Source of the DNA: Posidonia oceanica
Lineage: Eukaryota > Streptophyta > Magnoliopsida > Alismatales > Posidoniaceae
Direction of reading: 5' to 3'
DNA length: 64,000 nucleotides
Assembly (NCBI GenBank): GCA_037176725.1
Contig: JAZBRS010000044.1
Location: 8,804,001 to 8,868,000 of the forward strand
Shown here in pieces: positions 43,486 to 54,494 of the stretch. Position numbers and translations under genes: made by a program. Below the pieces are notes generated by a model, which was not told the DNA's origin, ran no database searches, and saw nothing but the letters and a program-made list of their open reading frames with translations. Within the stretch, counting starts at the first letter, position 1. Each line of letters opens with the position of its first letter.

Positions 43486-45421
43486 ATGGAATACACTAGC
43501 ACATCATCTACCTCCACCTCCATGGCGCAACAGACCCTAGGCCCAGATGGGTTCTTCTACAGGGACTCAACTCCACAAGCAGAAGGGTCGGGAACCCCTC
43601 AGTTCTCACAAGCAACAGGACGGCAACAGTTCCCGCACGTCTCCATCCCCTTCGATTACAATACTGAAGAAGGAAGAGAGACAAATCATTCTCAAACATG
43701 GGACACTCAACTTGAGCTTACACGTCCAGAGTTGACTTCCCATGTAGTGCCTCCCGTCGTGACTACCTCTCATCCAACTGAGGAGGAAACACACAAGGTC
43801 CGGCAGTCCTTGGCTCAACAACACTTCACCTACACAAACCTCGACCCTCTAAGAACACCACAACCACTTATTCCATACACCAGCCTATACGCATGCCATA
43901 CCAGACCCTACCTTCCCTAACCAAGGTTCCTACCCACCATACCACACGACGCCCACCTACTCTTACATCCATCCAACTCCGCCATATACAACCCAATATA
44001 TACCACAATCTCCCGCTAACACACAATCATACTACACTCCACCTTACAACCCTCTACCACCATCCTACCACCAAATGCACGGGCACCTAAACCAAGGACA
44101 ACAAGCCGTACCAAGACAGGACATCAAGAGAATGATCTCTGAAGCACTAATAGAGGCGAGAGTTATGACTAAAGCACCGATAGGGTTTGACATGTCGAAA
44201 TTTCCTCATTTTGTTCTTCCACTTGGATTCAAAATGCCAAAGATGAGGAAATACCGTGGAATAGAGGATCCAAGGGACCATCTAGCCACATTTGCCATGG
44301 ATGCTCTACCCTATCAATATGACAATAGGCTTATAATCTACCTCTTCTTTAAAAGCTTGGAAGGAGAAGCACTGGGATGGTTCCACACGCTCACAGCGTA
44401 TGATCTTAGTGACTTCAAGATGGTCCAGGAGAAATTTCTGCGCCAATATGTCCATTGCATCCAACACGAGCCTACAATGAGCGACCTTCTCGCTGAAAAG
44501 ATGAAACCTAATGAGGAGTTCGCCACTTTTGCAAGTAAATGGAGAGACATGGTTGTAAGATCTAAATGCTATATTCCTGAAAGCCAAGCTGTCGAGATCA
44601 TCGCCTGAAACACTACAGAAGCACTCAGAATAGGGCTACTAATGAGTGACCTCCAAACATACCCTCAGCTACATAAGCGTGCTGCAAGAATACTCCATCA
44701 CAGAGAGGATCGATCATTCTTCGAGCTCAAGGGGAAGGGCAGGAAGAAAAGCACCAGCGATACACTTGAAGGGATCACTAGTGACATAGCCTAGGTTTCA
44801 ATTCAACAGAGGCAGAAGGGCCAATACCAGTCTAAGCAATCACTCCTGGCCAAAGGGCAACTAACCTAGTATCAGCTAGAGCCGTACCTAAGCCAACCAG
44901 TGTAGTACCAAGGGCAATTATTGCAGCCAATACAATACCAACAACAACAGCCACTTGATTATCCAGTACATGCCCAGCAAAGATACCAGGGGCAATAACA
45001 AGGGCAGGGGAACTATCACAGCGTCCCTCCTCCACGAAGCTACAAAGGCCCTCAGAGACAAAACTATCCTCTGCTTCTTGAATTAATCCCTGATACATTC
45101 AGCATGCTGGTTGAGAGTGGAGATCTGCAGTTCCCAGAGCCCAGTCCAAGCTATCCAAACGCTAATATGGCCAAGCATTGCCCTTATCATCAGAACAATG
45201 GGCACACCCTTGAAGAATGCTTTATTGTCAAAGATAAGATACATAATCTTAATGACAAGGGTGAAATCATGTGGCCTGAGCTTAAAGCCAGACTGAAGGC
45301 AGCCCAAGGGGACCAACAAGTGATGCAGATACATCAAGAGCCCTTATTCAACCATCGAGTGGCTCACGCAGATGCAGAGATCATCTTATCAGCTGCTCGA
45401 TCTGAGTTTGCATCCATCTAG
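43486..45421 (+). pseudogene. Decayed gag of element B
   Basis: ATG at 43486 opens a Ser/Thr/Gln-rich N-terminal part (to 43920), continued in a second frame (43893-44090) and a third that carries the gag domain (44075-44608; FPHFVLPLGFKMPKMRKY, HLATFAMDALPYQYDN, MKPNEEFATFASKWRDM). The same frame then meets TGA at 44606 and TAG/TAA stops at several Gln positions in the Gln-rich linker. The 45104-45421 part has HCPYHQNNGHTLEECF, the zinc-knuckle-like cluster with both Cys kept, then LNDKGEI. Protease is absent downstream. Confidence 0.85.
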
Positions 45422-46066
45422 TGCATACAAGCATATCCAAAACAGAGCCCATCAAGCAAAGAGGACCCTGATCTTAAGGCACCCTCAACACCTACTCTGA
45501 ATCCTCATGTGCTCCAGAACTTAATAGAAGAAGACTGGTCGCCCATTTATGATGAGTACACTGACACTGATTGGTGCAATGAAATGACAGTGGACTCTTA
45601 GGACTTAATAGAAGAAAACCAGTCGCCCACCTATGATGAGTATGCTGATGTGGACTGGTACGACATGGAAACCATATTCAACTCACCGCTCCCAGCAGCA
45701 CAAGCAAGAATTGATCCTCCTCCCAAACCACCCGATCCTACAAGAGGATACATTAGGGGCAGTCATGAACATTGTGTTCATGAAGGAGAGGCTACTGCAG
45801 AGCCTGACAGAGACAGTAATGGTTACATCCTGAGAATCTCCACTGCAAGAGAGAAAGCCACCAGGGGCACACCGCCTGAAATGGGTTAGAATGAGTCTGA
45901 CTCTGACCCTTTGAAAGTAAGGACTGGGCGCAAATCAAAGGAAAGACGAGAACATGCGCCACAAGCACTTGACTACTTAACGTCAGGGGCAAACTTCTGC
46001 AGTCACCCCTCAGGTAAGCCCCCTCATCTAGGAAGGGAGGTGCAAGGTTCCACTGAACCTGACTGA
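45422..46066 (+). pseudogene. Tail ORF after gag in element B
   Basis: Encodes EEDWSPIYDEYTDTDW and a second similar EENQSPTYDEYADVDW, then LPAAQARIDPPPKPPDP, SHEHCVHEGE and STEPD before a TGA at 46064. The order equals the tail of A, where the protease precedes it; here the protease and its neighbours are deleted and the DEY segment is duplicated. Function unknown. Confidence 0.6.
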
Positions 46067-48447
46067 GGACAGTGGTTAATTCACTTAAAACATGTAAATA
46101 AGACCTTTTTTCTTTCCGTTCTCTGTTTTCCTTTATTTATCTTTATTTATCTCTAATGCTAAGTTAGATTATAAGTAATAAATAATAAAAATGACTGATG
46201 AGTGTGGACTATACCCAACAACTTAGAGCACAAAGCAGAGTTGCCAAAATATTACCTAAGGTTTCCTAAGCTAAGACCGTGACATCCGAGGAAGGTCCAA
46301 CCACTGGTTGTAACAACCTAAAGGCATCTTTAGATCCGTGGGAGTTACATACATACACCCTTAATTAGCATGCCAAAGTCAAGAAAGGAACCAAAAAACC
46401 AAGTCCTAGCCAAGGAAAGAAAGTTGCATCCTAAATAGAAAGGGAACTGAACATATAGGGTAACCTCAACCTTGTCCTGTCTGCACATACACTTGCACAG
46501 GGAGGTAAAAGAAAGGCAAGCTCGGAGTAGAGGCTTATGGTACGAAACGCTTGCCAAATAACTTAAAAAGCGTCTAGAAAAGATGGCAGCAAAAACTACC
46601 CAAACAGAGAGGAAAGAAGGCAGCAAAGAAGTTGTCCAAGTGAGGAACAAATGAAAAGAGACAGTAAAAGAAACTGTCCAATTGAAAGAGGTCAGCAAAG
46701 AGCTGTCCAAAGAACGGAAAAAGAGCATGACAAAAGCTATCTATGTGCCTAAGGCATAAATCCTAGAAAGACACATTATGGACTAAGGAAAGGCAAGTGG
46801 AATTCAAGACCTGAGCCAAAGTCAAGAGCTTACTGCACTTCAAACCTCCTCCACCTATCTCACTCATAGACAAGGGGTAGGAAATCCTAGAAATTCAGGG
46901 ACTGATTAAATGAAGGAAACAATAATCAAACCAAAGCTAGTATGAGGTCCCAAGTTCTCAAAAGACAAGGCATGTTAGAAGGGAAAGTTGTCTCACCTTA
47001 GATAATACAAGACAATACTGCAAGATCTTTAAGTAAGAAGGTCATGACCACACTCATCAATCCAAAAATACAAAAAAATTGGAAATCCCAAAATACAAAA
47101 AAATTAGAAATCCCAAAATACCAAAAAAAAAAAAATCAAAAATAAAAAATTCAAAAAATTAGAAAATCCAAGAAAACCAACCAAAAAGGTGCCATCCACC
47201 CTACATACAAGTGAAAACTTAGTAAGTAGGAAGACTGGAATTAGTTTGGCCGGTGATGCAACAATCATTCACTTCGGATTTGGAGATAACGTCCTACTCA
47301 AGCATGCCTCACGGCTTGGGTGCGTTTTCTCAACAAAGACGTTACTTCTGCAATAATCTTTAGAGCATCTACGGATGACTCACAATCGGCGTCTATTGGG
47401 CTTCGATTTTCCATCTCTCAGCTGAGGCCAAGACTAATTCCCTCCACCTAGTTCTCAAGCATGTTGATTAAGGGATTACTTTATCTTCTATACAAGTATA
47501 ACTTAGTCAATCTCCATAGGAATTGGGAAAGGTTCACCTGTGATTACTAACATCTTTTGTTAAGTATGCAGGTACAAAGCTTACAACATAAAGAATGAGC
47601 TCACACCTAAGGGGCTCATATAGTGTGCAAAGGCACACCCACTTTGACTAAAAGGCAAACCTCGGTTTGGCAAAGGAAGGGTTCACTCCCTCACCCAGTT
47701 CTTTAATTATAGAGCTCCTTTATTTGCCAAATCGAGCTGTGGGACGATAGTCCTTTCCCGAGAGTGCTGGTCACACTCGAGGACGGAAAACACTTAACCA
47801 CAACAAATTGCATTCATTCAGTTTGCATATGTCCATATGGTTTGAGACCAACCGTACCCCGCCGGCCTAACCTAACATATGGACCATTCATTGCATTGTA
47901 TGTTGCTTTTGCATTTGTCTGCTTGAATCATGCATCCATGCATTTTCTCATATCATTGGAAGTGGAGCACGAACGGAGTCAAATGACCTTCAAGAGTGTT
48001 AGAAACCCTTAGGACATGTGATTCTCTTAGAGCTAACCTAGTTCCTACCTATCCTTCTATCAATTCCAATCCGAGTAAAATCTCAAACAAGATGCCACAA
48101 GAGCACTCCTTTTCGATCGTGTAAGGGTCACGCCCTATGATTTCCCCCTTAGCATCTGCCCGTTGAAGTACATCTCTACATGGTTGACAGGTCTTGACAT
48201 CGGCTGCAACAAAATGCTCCGACTTAACCCCTCCATGCCCGAGTCTTCAATATGACGGCAATTAATCGAACCACTTGGCCGTTCGACAATCTTCTGACAC
48301 TGAGTCAGTTCACCCCTTCTTCCTTTTTTATTTATCTTTTTTCATCCCTAGTGGCGGATTATTTGAGATGGAGCTCCCCTTTTCAAGAAATGCTCAATGG
48401 GACATTTGTTCTTACCTTGGACCCGATCTTGTTCCAAGATCAACTCC
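46067..48447 (+). other. Noncoding 3' region of element B
   Basis: Reverse-complement counterpart of 17533-19889 in A, including the degenerate 33-bp units (about 46560-46740), the A-rich low-complexity block (47060-47170) and the last 400 bases before the polypurine tract. No gene seen. Confidence 0.8.
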
Positions 48448-48456
48448 AAGGAGGGA
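48448..48456 (+). other. Polypurine tract of element B
   Basis: AAGGAGGGA followed by CATT and the 3' LTR TGTAGATATTCC at 48461. Confidence 0.75.
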
Positions 48457-48460
48457 CATT

Positions 48461-50004
48461 TGTAGATATTCCATTTTCGCATTTCCTAGAGTTCATAGAG
48501 GATAGGAACTTCTGAGGCACCTAGATCACACAACTAAGGCTTAATAACATATTTTCCGGAGTTTTCATGATTTGCTTAAAAACACTGCTTGATTTTACAT
48601 GACTTAAGGTTGTTGGCTGTGGCAGAGCTGACGCACTCAGACTCGTGGCAAGTCCGAGTACCTTGAGCACACTTTATCCCACTCAAATCCGTGGCAAATT
48701 TGAGTTAAAGAAGATGCTTTTATGATTTCATGAAATATCTGAAGTTTCCCGGCCATTTATCATGTTTTCTCTGGATAGAACCTAAGAGTTAGAGCTGAAA
48801 TAATCTGAGCTTGCTAGTTGCCATATGTAGAGGCGACCTTGACAGGCGCCCTTTCAACAGGCGACTAACATAGGCGCCCTTTCAACAGGCAACTAGTTAA
48901 GGCGTCATCACAGCAGGTGACTAACTATCATGGGCTCATTTAACCGCCTCTGGTAGTTGTCTTGACGGTTATTTCCCACGATCCCCTCGACCACTAGGCG
49001 CCAACCTAACTGGCGACTAACGGTAGTGGAACTGCAACGGTTATTTCCCACGACCCCTCAACTGCTAGGCGCCAACCTAATCGGCGACTAATGATCGTGG
49101 TTCCCGTCAACCGAATTTCTACGATTTTCTCCACGTCAGCTTGGGCAGTTGCTAGTATTAGGTGCCTACCCATGCGGCGACTGGCCATAACTGCCACTTC
49201 TCTTCTGGAGATTTCTATGGTTTTCTCCACGTTTGCTTGGGTGGTTGCTGGTCTTAGTCGCCTACTCATGCGGCGACTGGCCATAACTGCCACTTTTTCT
49301 AGAAATTTCTATGTGTAAACCACCCACACCCCTTGGAGTCTATAAATAGACCCCGTGGGTCAGTGTTTGAACCCCCGGCTAGTTGTGAGGAAAACCTATC
49401 TTGGAGAAATTCCCTTTAGGTTTTTAGGGTTTTGAGCTTCCACCTTCAAAGAGTTAGAGTTTCCAAGCCAGAAACCCTAGCCTCCACCTTCAAGAGAGAA
49501 ACCCAAGATCCCAGAGATCACTACCTCCCAATTACGATCCTAGAGATCTTGAGCCTAGCTGGAGCTCTGACCGTGCCTCCACTTCTACTCCACTGCATAC
49601 AGCACGAGGGTGAAGGGAGTATCTTCTTTCAATCTTTTTCATTTCATATTGCATTCCTTAAAATAGGACCCATAGCATATGCATGCGGGGAACAACCCCC
49701 AGTTAGTGTTAGATTTATTTGCTTCTTGTATTCTCTGTTCTTCTTTGTTATCATTTACTACACACCAACTTATCTAGATCTCTTGTTTTTATTCATTTGT
49801 TTTGAAGGAAAGGAACACTCACGTAACACGAGGAAGCCACTGGACGACACCCTACCGTCGATCCAGTGAACCGAGTACCCACATCATCTACATCTCCCAA
49901 GGCGTCTTGTCAGCCCATTGACGAGTGGCGGTCACATCAAGCTGTCGACGTCGTGGAAGCACCGACATCTTCATTCAGACCCCCCCCCCAAATCCACATC
50001 CACA
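48461..50004 (+). repeat. 3' LTR of element B
   Basis: 1544 bp, colinear with the 5' LTR of B. TATA box TATAAATAG at 49341-49349. The terminal C tract is 10 bases against 7 in the 5' LTR. Differences between the two LTRs are spread along the length and mostly transitions, so the insertion is not recent. Confidence 0.93.
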
Positions 50005-50120
50005 GATCTTACTCAAAATTCCTATCGTCTATATCACCAAGTGTCATTATCAACTTAATAACGTACCATTTTGTCTACTCTAGATACAAACTTCTTGGTG
50101 AGGTGTAGCATTCTTGGTGG
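50005..50120. other. Host fragment between elements B and C
   Basis: 116 bases including one copy of each flanking target duplication (GATCT and GGTGG). Similar to 36800-36880 upstream of the broken GT61 copy, so it is the displaced continuation of the GT61 upstream region. Confidence 0.8.
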
Positions 50121-50748
50121 TGTGGATGTGGATTTAGGTTGTGGTTGATGATGACGTCGGCGCTTCTACGTTCATCGACAACTATTGTGATCGCCACTTG
50201 TCAATTTATGGTGCTGGCTGACAAGACGCATTTGAAAATGCAGATGTGGTTGTGGTGTGGGTCCTCAGTTTCACTAGATCAATGGCAGGATGTCATCCAA
50301 CGGTGTCCTCGTGTTACGTGGCGTATTTCTTTCCTTCAAAATAAACAAGTAGATCTAGATTAGTCCGAGCGTGTAATAACTAATCTAAAAAAGGTGATAA
50401 ATAACATAAATAAATGCAAATAATACTAACCAGGGATTGTTCCCCGCATGCATATGCGATGGCCTATCTAAGGACTGCAATGATGTAATGAAAAAATAGA
50501 TTGAGAATGAATATTCCATTCACCCTTGTGCTACGTGGCATGGGATGAGGAAGCGGAGTCACGGACAGAGCTCTAGAGTCACGTCTAGCTTGGAATGGAT
50601 ACGATCTCTCTAGATGTAGGTTTTCTCACAAGAATTTGACAGAATGGAGGGGGCTATGGATCTCTCAAAGTCTCTCTCTAGCACTTAGAGGTCTCTCTCA
50701 AATTTTCTAAAAGCCACCTTCTCTCCTCTAAAAAAAGCCTCCCCAAAT
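50121..50748 (-). repeat. 3' LTR of element C, truncated
   Basis: Matches 54495-55115 of the 5' LTR of C through AAAAAAAGCCTCCC, then departs; about 1.4 kb of the promoter-proximal LTR half is missing, together with the polypurine tract. The outer end and target duplication are intact, so the loss is internal and followed insertion. Confidence 0.85.
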
Positions 50749-50851
50749 TCTAAAAAGCCTCCCTAGATTCTCTTTCTGTGGAAGACAATAGTCACCTCTT
50801 CGAATCTAGCGGCTTTGACAAACTACTAGATCTAATACACGCCCCTCTGCC

Positions 50852-51730
50852 TTGGCTACTGTTGCACGCATTAATAGCTTTTGGAACAGTTCCTCTAACA
50901 CTTTTAATTTCAACTGTGGAGAGACTCTGATTTCATGTGAGGAGGTGACATCTCTACTTGGCCTTGCCATGGAGTCAACAGAAGTGCTGAATAACCGCTT
51001 TGCTATATCCATTGAGACTGTGGACTCTCGAAAAATAGGTTGGTATCTGGTCAAGGGTCAGGAAGCTAGCAAAGCCTTAGTGCATGCAGGGAGGCTCTAC
51101 CTTGGGGGCTTATGGGAGATTATTTGCACCCAACAGCTTATTGAGGCTGAATTGAAGATTTGTCTATTTGTTATTGTCGGTGGGCTTGCATTGTTTATTG
51201 ATGAGAACTTCATCCTGGATCTTCACCACATCGATCTCCTTATGATGGCGGTGGCTCGCCCTGACTTGTATTTAGCTCTTGCTATGCTTACATATACTAT
51301 GGAGGGGCTCTCTAGTGCTTCATGTTCAGGAAAGTTCTTTGACTCCCCTCTTCTACTCCACAGATGGTTTATGTCCCACTGTCGTTCCCATGTTGAACTT
51401 GCCAAATTGAATGTTCATGAATGCATCCTCCACCTTGGCCATTTGTCATTGGAGGACTTTGACTTCGTGTTGAAAATGCCACAAGCTTATAAGGCACGGG
51501 TGACGAGCATAGTCCACAATCATCTTGAGTTTGTCTTGGTGGGGGCCAGATCTTTTGTATTATATCCAATTCAGCGTTGCCGATGCCTATTGAATCAAGA
51601 GTTTACCATCCCAGCAAGTTTGGTGCTAACTCCCTCCAATTGCGCCTGCAATGAGGATGGCAATGGAGTACATAACTCGCTGGGCTTATGTTGGTCGACA
51701 GATCTCTCTGAAAGGCCCACTGCTCTCTAG
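50852..51730 (+). CDS. Plant mobile domain-like ORF, antisense in element C
   Basis: 292 codons uninterrupted from 50852 (TTG; no ATG lies in the open frame upstream, which begins at 50819) to TAG at 51728. Motifs in order: INSFWNSSSNTFNF, LISCEEVTSLLGL, RLYLGGLWEI, a hydrophobic VIVGGLALFIDENFILDLHH segment, ARPDLYLALAMLTYTMEG and LLLHRWFMSHC. This is the layout of plant mobile domain/DUF7745-type proteins judged by eye, as in H. It lies just inside the 3' LTR and on the opposite strand to the element, where antisense extra ORFs of plant Ty3/gypsy elements are known. No role is established. Its 5' end seems cut by the deletion that shortened the LTR, so it may be partial. Confidence 0.6.
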   Translation: MATVARINSFWNSSSNTFNFNCGETLISCEEVTSLLGLAMESTEVLNNRFAISIETVDSRKIGWYLVKGQEASKALVHAGRLYLGGLWEIICTQQLIEAELKICLFVIVGGLALFIDENFILDLHHIDLLMMAVARPDLYLALAMLTYTMEGLSSASCSGKFFDSPLLLHRWFMSHCRSHVELAKLNVHECILHLGHLSLEDFDFVLKMPQAYKARVTSIVHNHLEFVLVGARSFVLYPIQRCRCLLNQEFTIPASLVLTPSNCACNEDGNGVHNSLGLCWSTDLSERPTAL

Positions 51731-53565
51731 GGCTACCCAGGAGTTGCAAGAAGCCAGATATATGAGGTGGTATTCACAGCTTCATCCTTCTTTGCAAAAA
51801 TATCTTTAGGATAGGCAGTAGTTCGACGAGATGCTCATCATCAAGAATAAACAGTATTAGTTATCAGTATTTTTATTTTTTAAGGTTAGGTTAGATTGAG
51901 CTTGTTTTAGGTTTTAATGTTTGATCTTGAGGGTAATAGTTTTTATTTTGTCTTGGATATGAATTTTGAATGATTTAATAAAACTTTATTCAACTTTTAA
52001 TTTCGGATTTTTTCTTAAAAGTGTTTCCTATATTGACATGGCTCCTAGTGGGTTTGAAAAAAAAGGCAGGAAGGCTAGCTTCCTAAAGAAGACATAGGCT
52101 CGTCACCGCTATACACGGCGACAAAGATGGGGTAGTCACCGTGCGAAGTGGCAACACAACTACAAGTCCCTAGGTTAAAAACGAAATGCTGCCTCCTCCC
52201 CAATTCTCTCCTCTTCTTCTCCCTCCGAACTCCTCCTGTGTTTTTCCATGTGCTTCTTCCCGACGACCGATGGTGAGGTGTGATCTAGCGACGAGGTGCC
52301 GCATGCTCCGGTGGTTCTTCCGATGGCGAGCGGTGGTGAGCGTGACACGAGCGGTGCGAGCAGTGGCAACGTGAGTGGGGGTGGAGCACGCTGGCGATGG
52401 AGGTATTCCTTCCTTCCTTTCCTCCTCACGCCTGTATCTCTTTATTCCCTTTGTTCCCACTATAATGGCTGGTTCTTCGATGATGAGGGGTTCTACTAAG
52501 GAGGTGTGGATGGTGACTATGGAGCCATGTGTGGTTTGTTCTTGCAGGTGGCTCGTCGGCGATGGTGGGGGCTACTAGTGGTTTACCAGCGGTGGTGGGA
52601 CTGTGCATGGCAGTGGACGTGTGAAATGTGAATGTATAATGTGAATGTGAATGCTCTGTGAATGGCTAACATGTGAATTTTCCTATTGTATATGGTATTT
52701 CTGTGAATTTTCTTCTATCTAGGTTGATATGTGGTTTTTGTGGAGCTATGTTTGGTGTTGATTGGTGATTGTGTTGTCGATTCATGTTAAATTCAGGTTT
52801 TTAAATGGCCACAGTGAGGTATTACTTAGTGTGATATGGTTACCGTGCAGTGAAAATTTTTGAAACAATTGGTGTGGAATGGTTAATGGGATCATTTTTT
52901 ATCTATTGTGGACTAGTTATTGTGAAACGTGGTTTTGGTTTGTGCCTATGTCAATTGGGAATCACACTACAATCTAACAAATAATGTGATAATCAAATGG
53001 AGAATTTTGAGCGGACGTTAATAATTTAGTAAAGATCAGGATTTTAAGGTGGCGTGTTTGACCAACTCAATTGTCAACATGTGTCCTTATAGGGTTTCGA
53101 GTGAATAGAGCGACGAGTAAGGTCCCTCAGGTGCTACTCGAGACACTATTCCACAAGGACCTGAGGAGGTCGAGGTTAGGAGGGACGAGGCAGGTCCTTT
53201 TCATGCAGGGGGAGTTCCTCTCGTCCTCGCAAGCTTTAGACAAGGCGACCATGCACACGAGCTTTTGCTGGAGCAAAGGCAGGCGTGGGACATGGTGACA
53301 AGGATCTGCCCAAGCTGGGTGAGGTTCCCGTCTATCCTCCTCCTAGGAGAGCCTGGATAGCATCCGAGCTCGCAGAGATGGGTCAAGTACAGTTTAAGTT
53401 ATGTGTTAGTGATTTTAAATTAAGGATGCTTACTTGTGGTTTGTTAACTTAAAGTATTGTTAATCTATCTCAGATGCCTTCATCTGGTCGCACCTGCTCG
53501 AGCTTGGACCTTCTTCATGATGTGTTCGCACATCACACAAGTTTGCTTCTCAAACAGGTTTTCAA
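51731..53565. other. Unrecognised interior of element C
   Basis: 1.8 kb. 51731-52060 looks like the 3' untranslated part of the plus-strand ORF. 52170-52600 is GC-rich with overlapping open frames on both strands and no domain. 52615-52680 repeats GTGAATGT. 53070-53400 can be read on the plus strand as HELLLEQRQAWDMVTRICPS and RFPSILLLGEPG but belongs to no family I recognise. It could be captured host sequence. Confidence 0.4.
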
Positions 53566-53569
53566 AAAG

Positions 53570-54472
53570 AACGTTGATTTTATTTGTTTCAAAAAAAATT
53601 AATTAATTAGTTGATTTAGCCTGCATGCCCTCAATTGTTAGGTTCCTAGGGCTAGGGTAAGGCTGACTTCGTGGGATCTAGGGTCACACGATAGGATTTA
53701 AATCTCTTCTAGTACTGCCCTTTGACCTTCGTTAGGATCCAACAAGAGGGCCTAGGTAGTGGGTTTGTCTCTCTATAGAGGGGCCTGCAACCCAAGATTC
53801 TGTCCTTAGGGTTGTATCCTAAACAACCACAAAGCCGTAAATAAACAAACAATACTAGAGTATCAAGTATCTACTAAGGAATATTATCGACGCAGGGAGG
53901 AAGAAGGAGTCAATAATATTTCCTTAAAAAACCTTAAGTTCTCATCCTAATTATCACAATTAAGCACAGAGCATGGGAGAGCAACTTACACTAATTCGGT
54001 TCACTCAACTTAATTGTTTTAATTATAGAGAAATTCCTTAAGGAACTTTAACTCTAATATCAATCAAATAGTTTCCACCATATTGGTGGACGGCAAACAA
54101 AACCCTAAAACCCATTAAAAATCTAAAAGAGAACAAGTTGACAGGATTCTTTTTACTGCTGTAGATCTAAAAGACAACATAAATAAAGTAAAAAACAAAT
54201 GATCTACAGTAAAACCCTAATCTAGATCTCGTCGCCGCTGAAAAGGTCATTGAGTCTCGTTGCCTTTTGGAGTGGCGTCGGACCTCATCGTCGATTTGAG
54301 AGGTGGCTACAACTAGATACCGTTCTAATCGTTAAAAAACCTATGAAAGGTCTGGGTGTCGTGAAACCAAATACACACGACCCCCAAACCTGAAAACGAC
54401 ACCTAGATCTAAGAAAATAAATAGAGAAAGGAAGGGATACTCATGTGGCATGGAGGGTTGGCTCAAAAACCA
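53570..54472 (-). other. 5' leader of element C
   Basis: Homologous to the leader of A (23560-24483): AGTATCAAGTATCTACTAAG and GGAGTCAA words on the plus strand, and AAACCTAGGTG/AAAGGTCTGGGTG near the PBS. No ORF of interest. Confidence 0.75.
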
Positions 54473-54489
54473 TCCCACTATGATCGCCA
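54473..54489 (-). other. Primer binding site of element C
   Basis: Minus strand TGGCGATCATAGTGGGA, five bases (GTTTT) inside the 5' LTR. Same PBS type as A and B. Confidence 0.65.
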
Positions 54490-54494
54490 AAAAC

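Larger units (their letters stand above)
40615..50004 (+). mobile_element. Element B: complete gag-only LTR element, non-autonomous
   Basis: Perfect target duplication GATCT at 40610-40614 and 50005-50009. Order: 5' LTR (40615-42150), PBS, leader, gag, tail ORF, 2.4-kb noncoding region, polypurine tract, 3' LTR (48461-50004). Total 9390 bp. No protease, reverse transcriptase or integrase. It is the plus-strand sister of A and inserted in the region upstream of GT61. Confidence 0.93.

Noticed and set aside
52170..52600. Overlapping small ORFs with Arg- and Trp-rich products
   Set aside because: Open on both strands in a GC-rich block, no start context or family match; left as unrecognised interior of element C.
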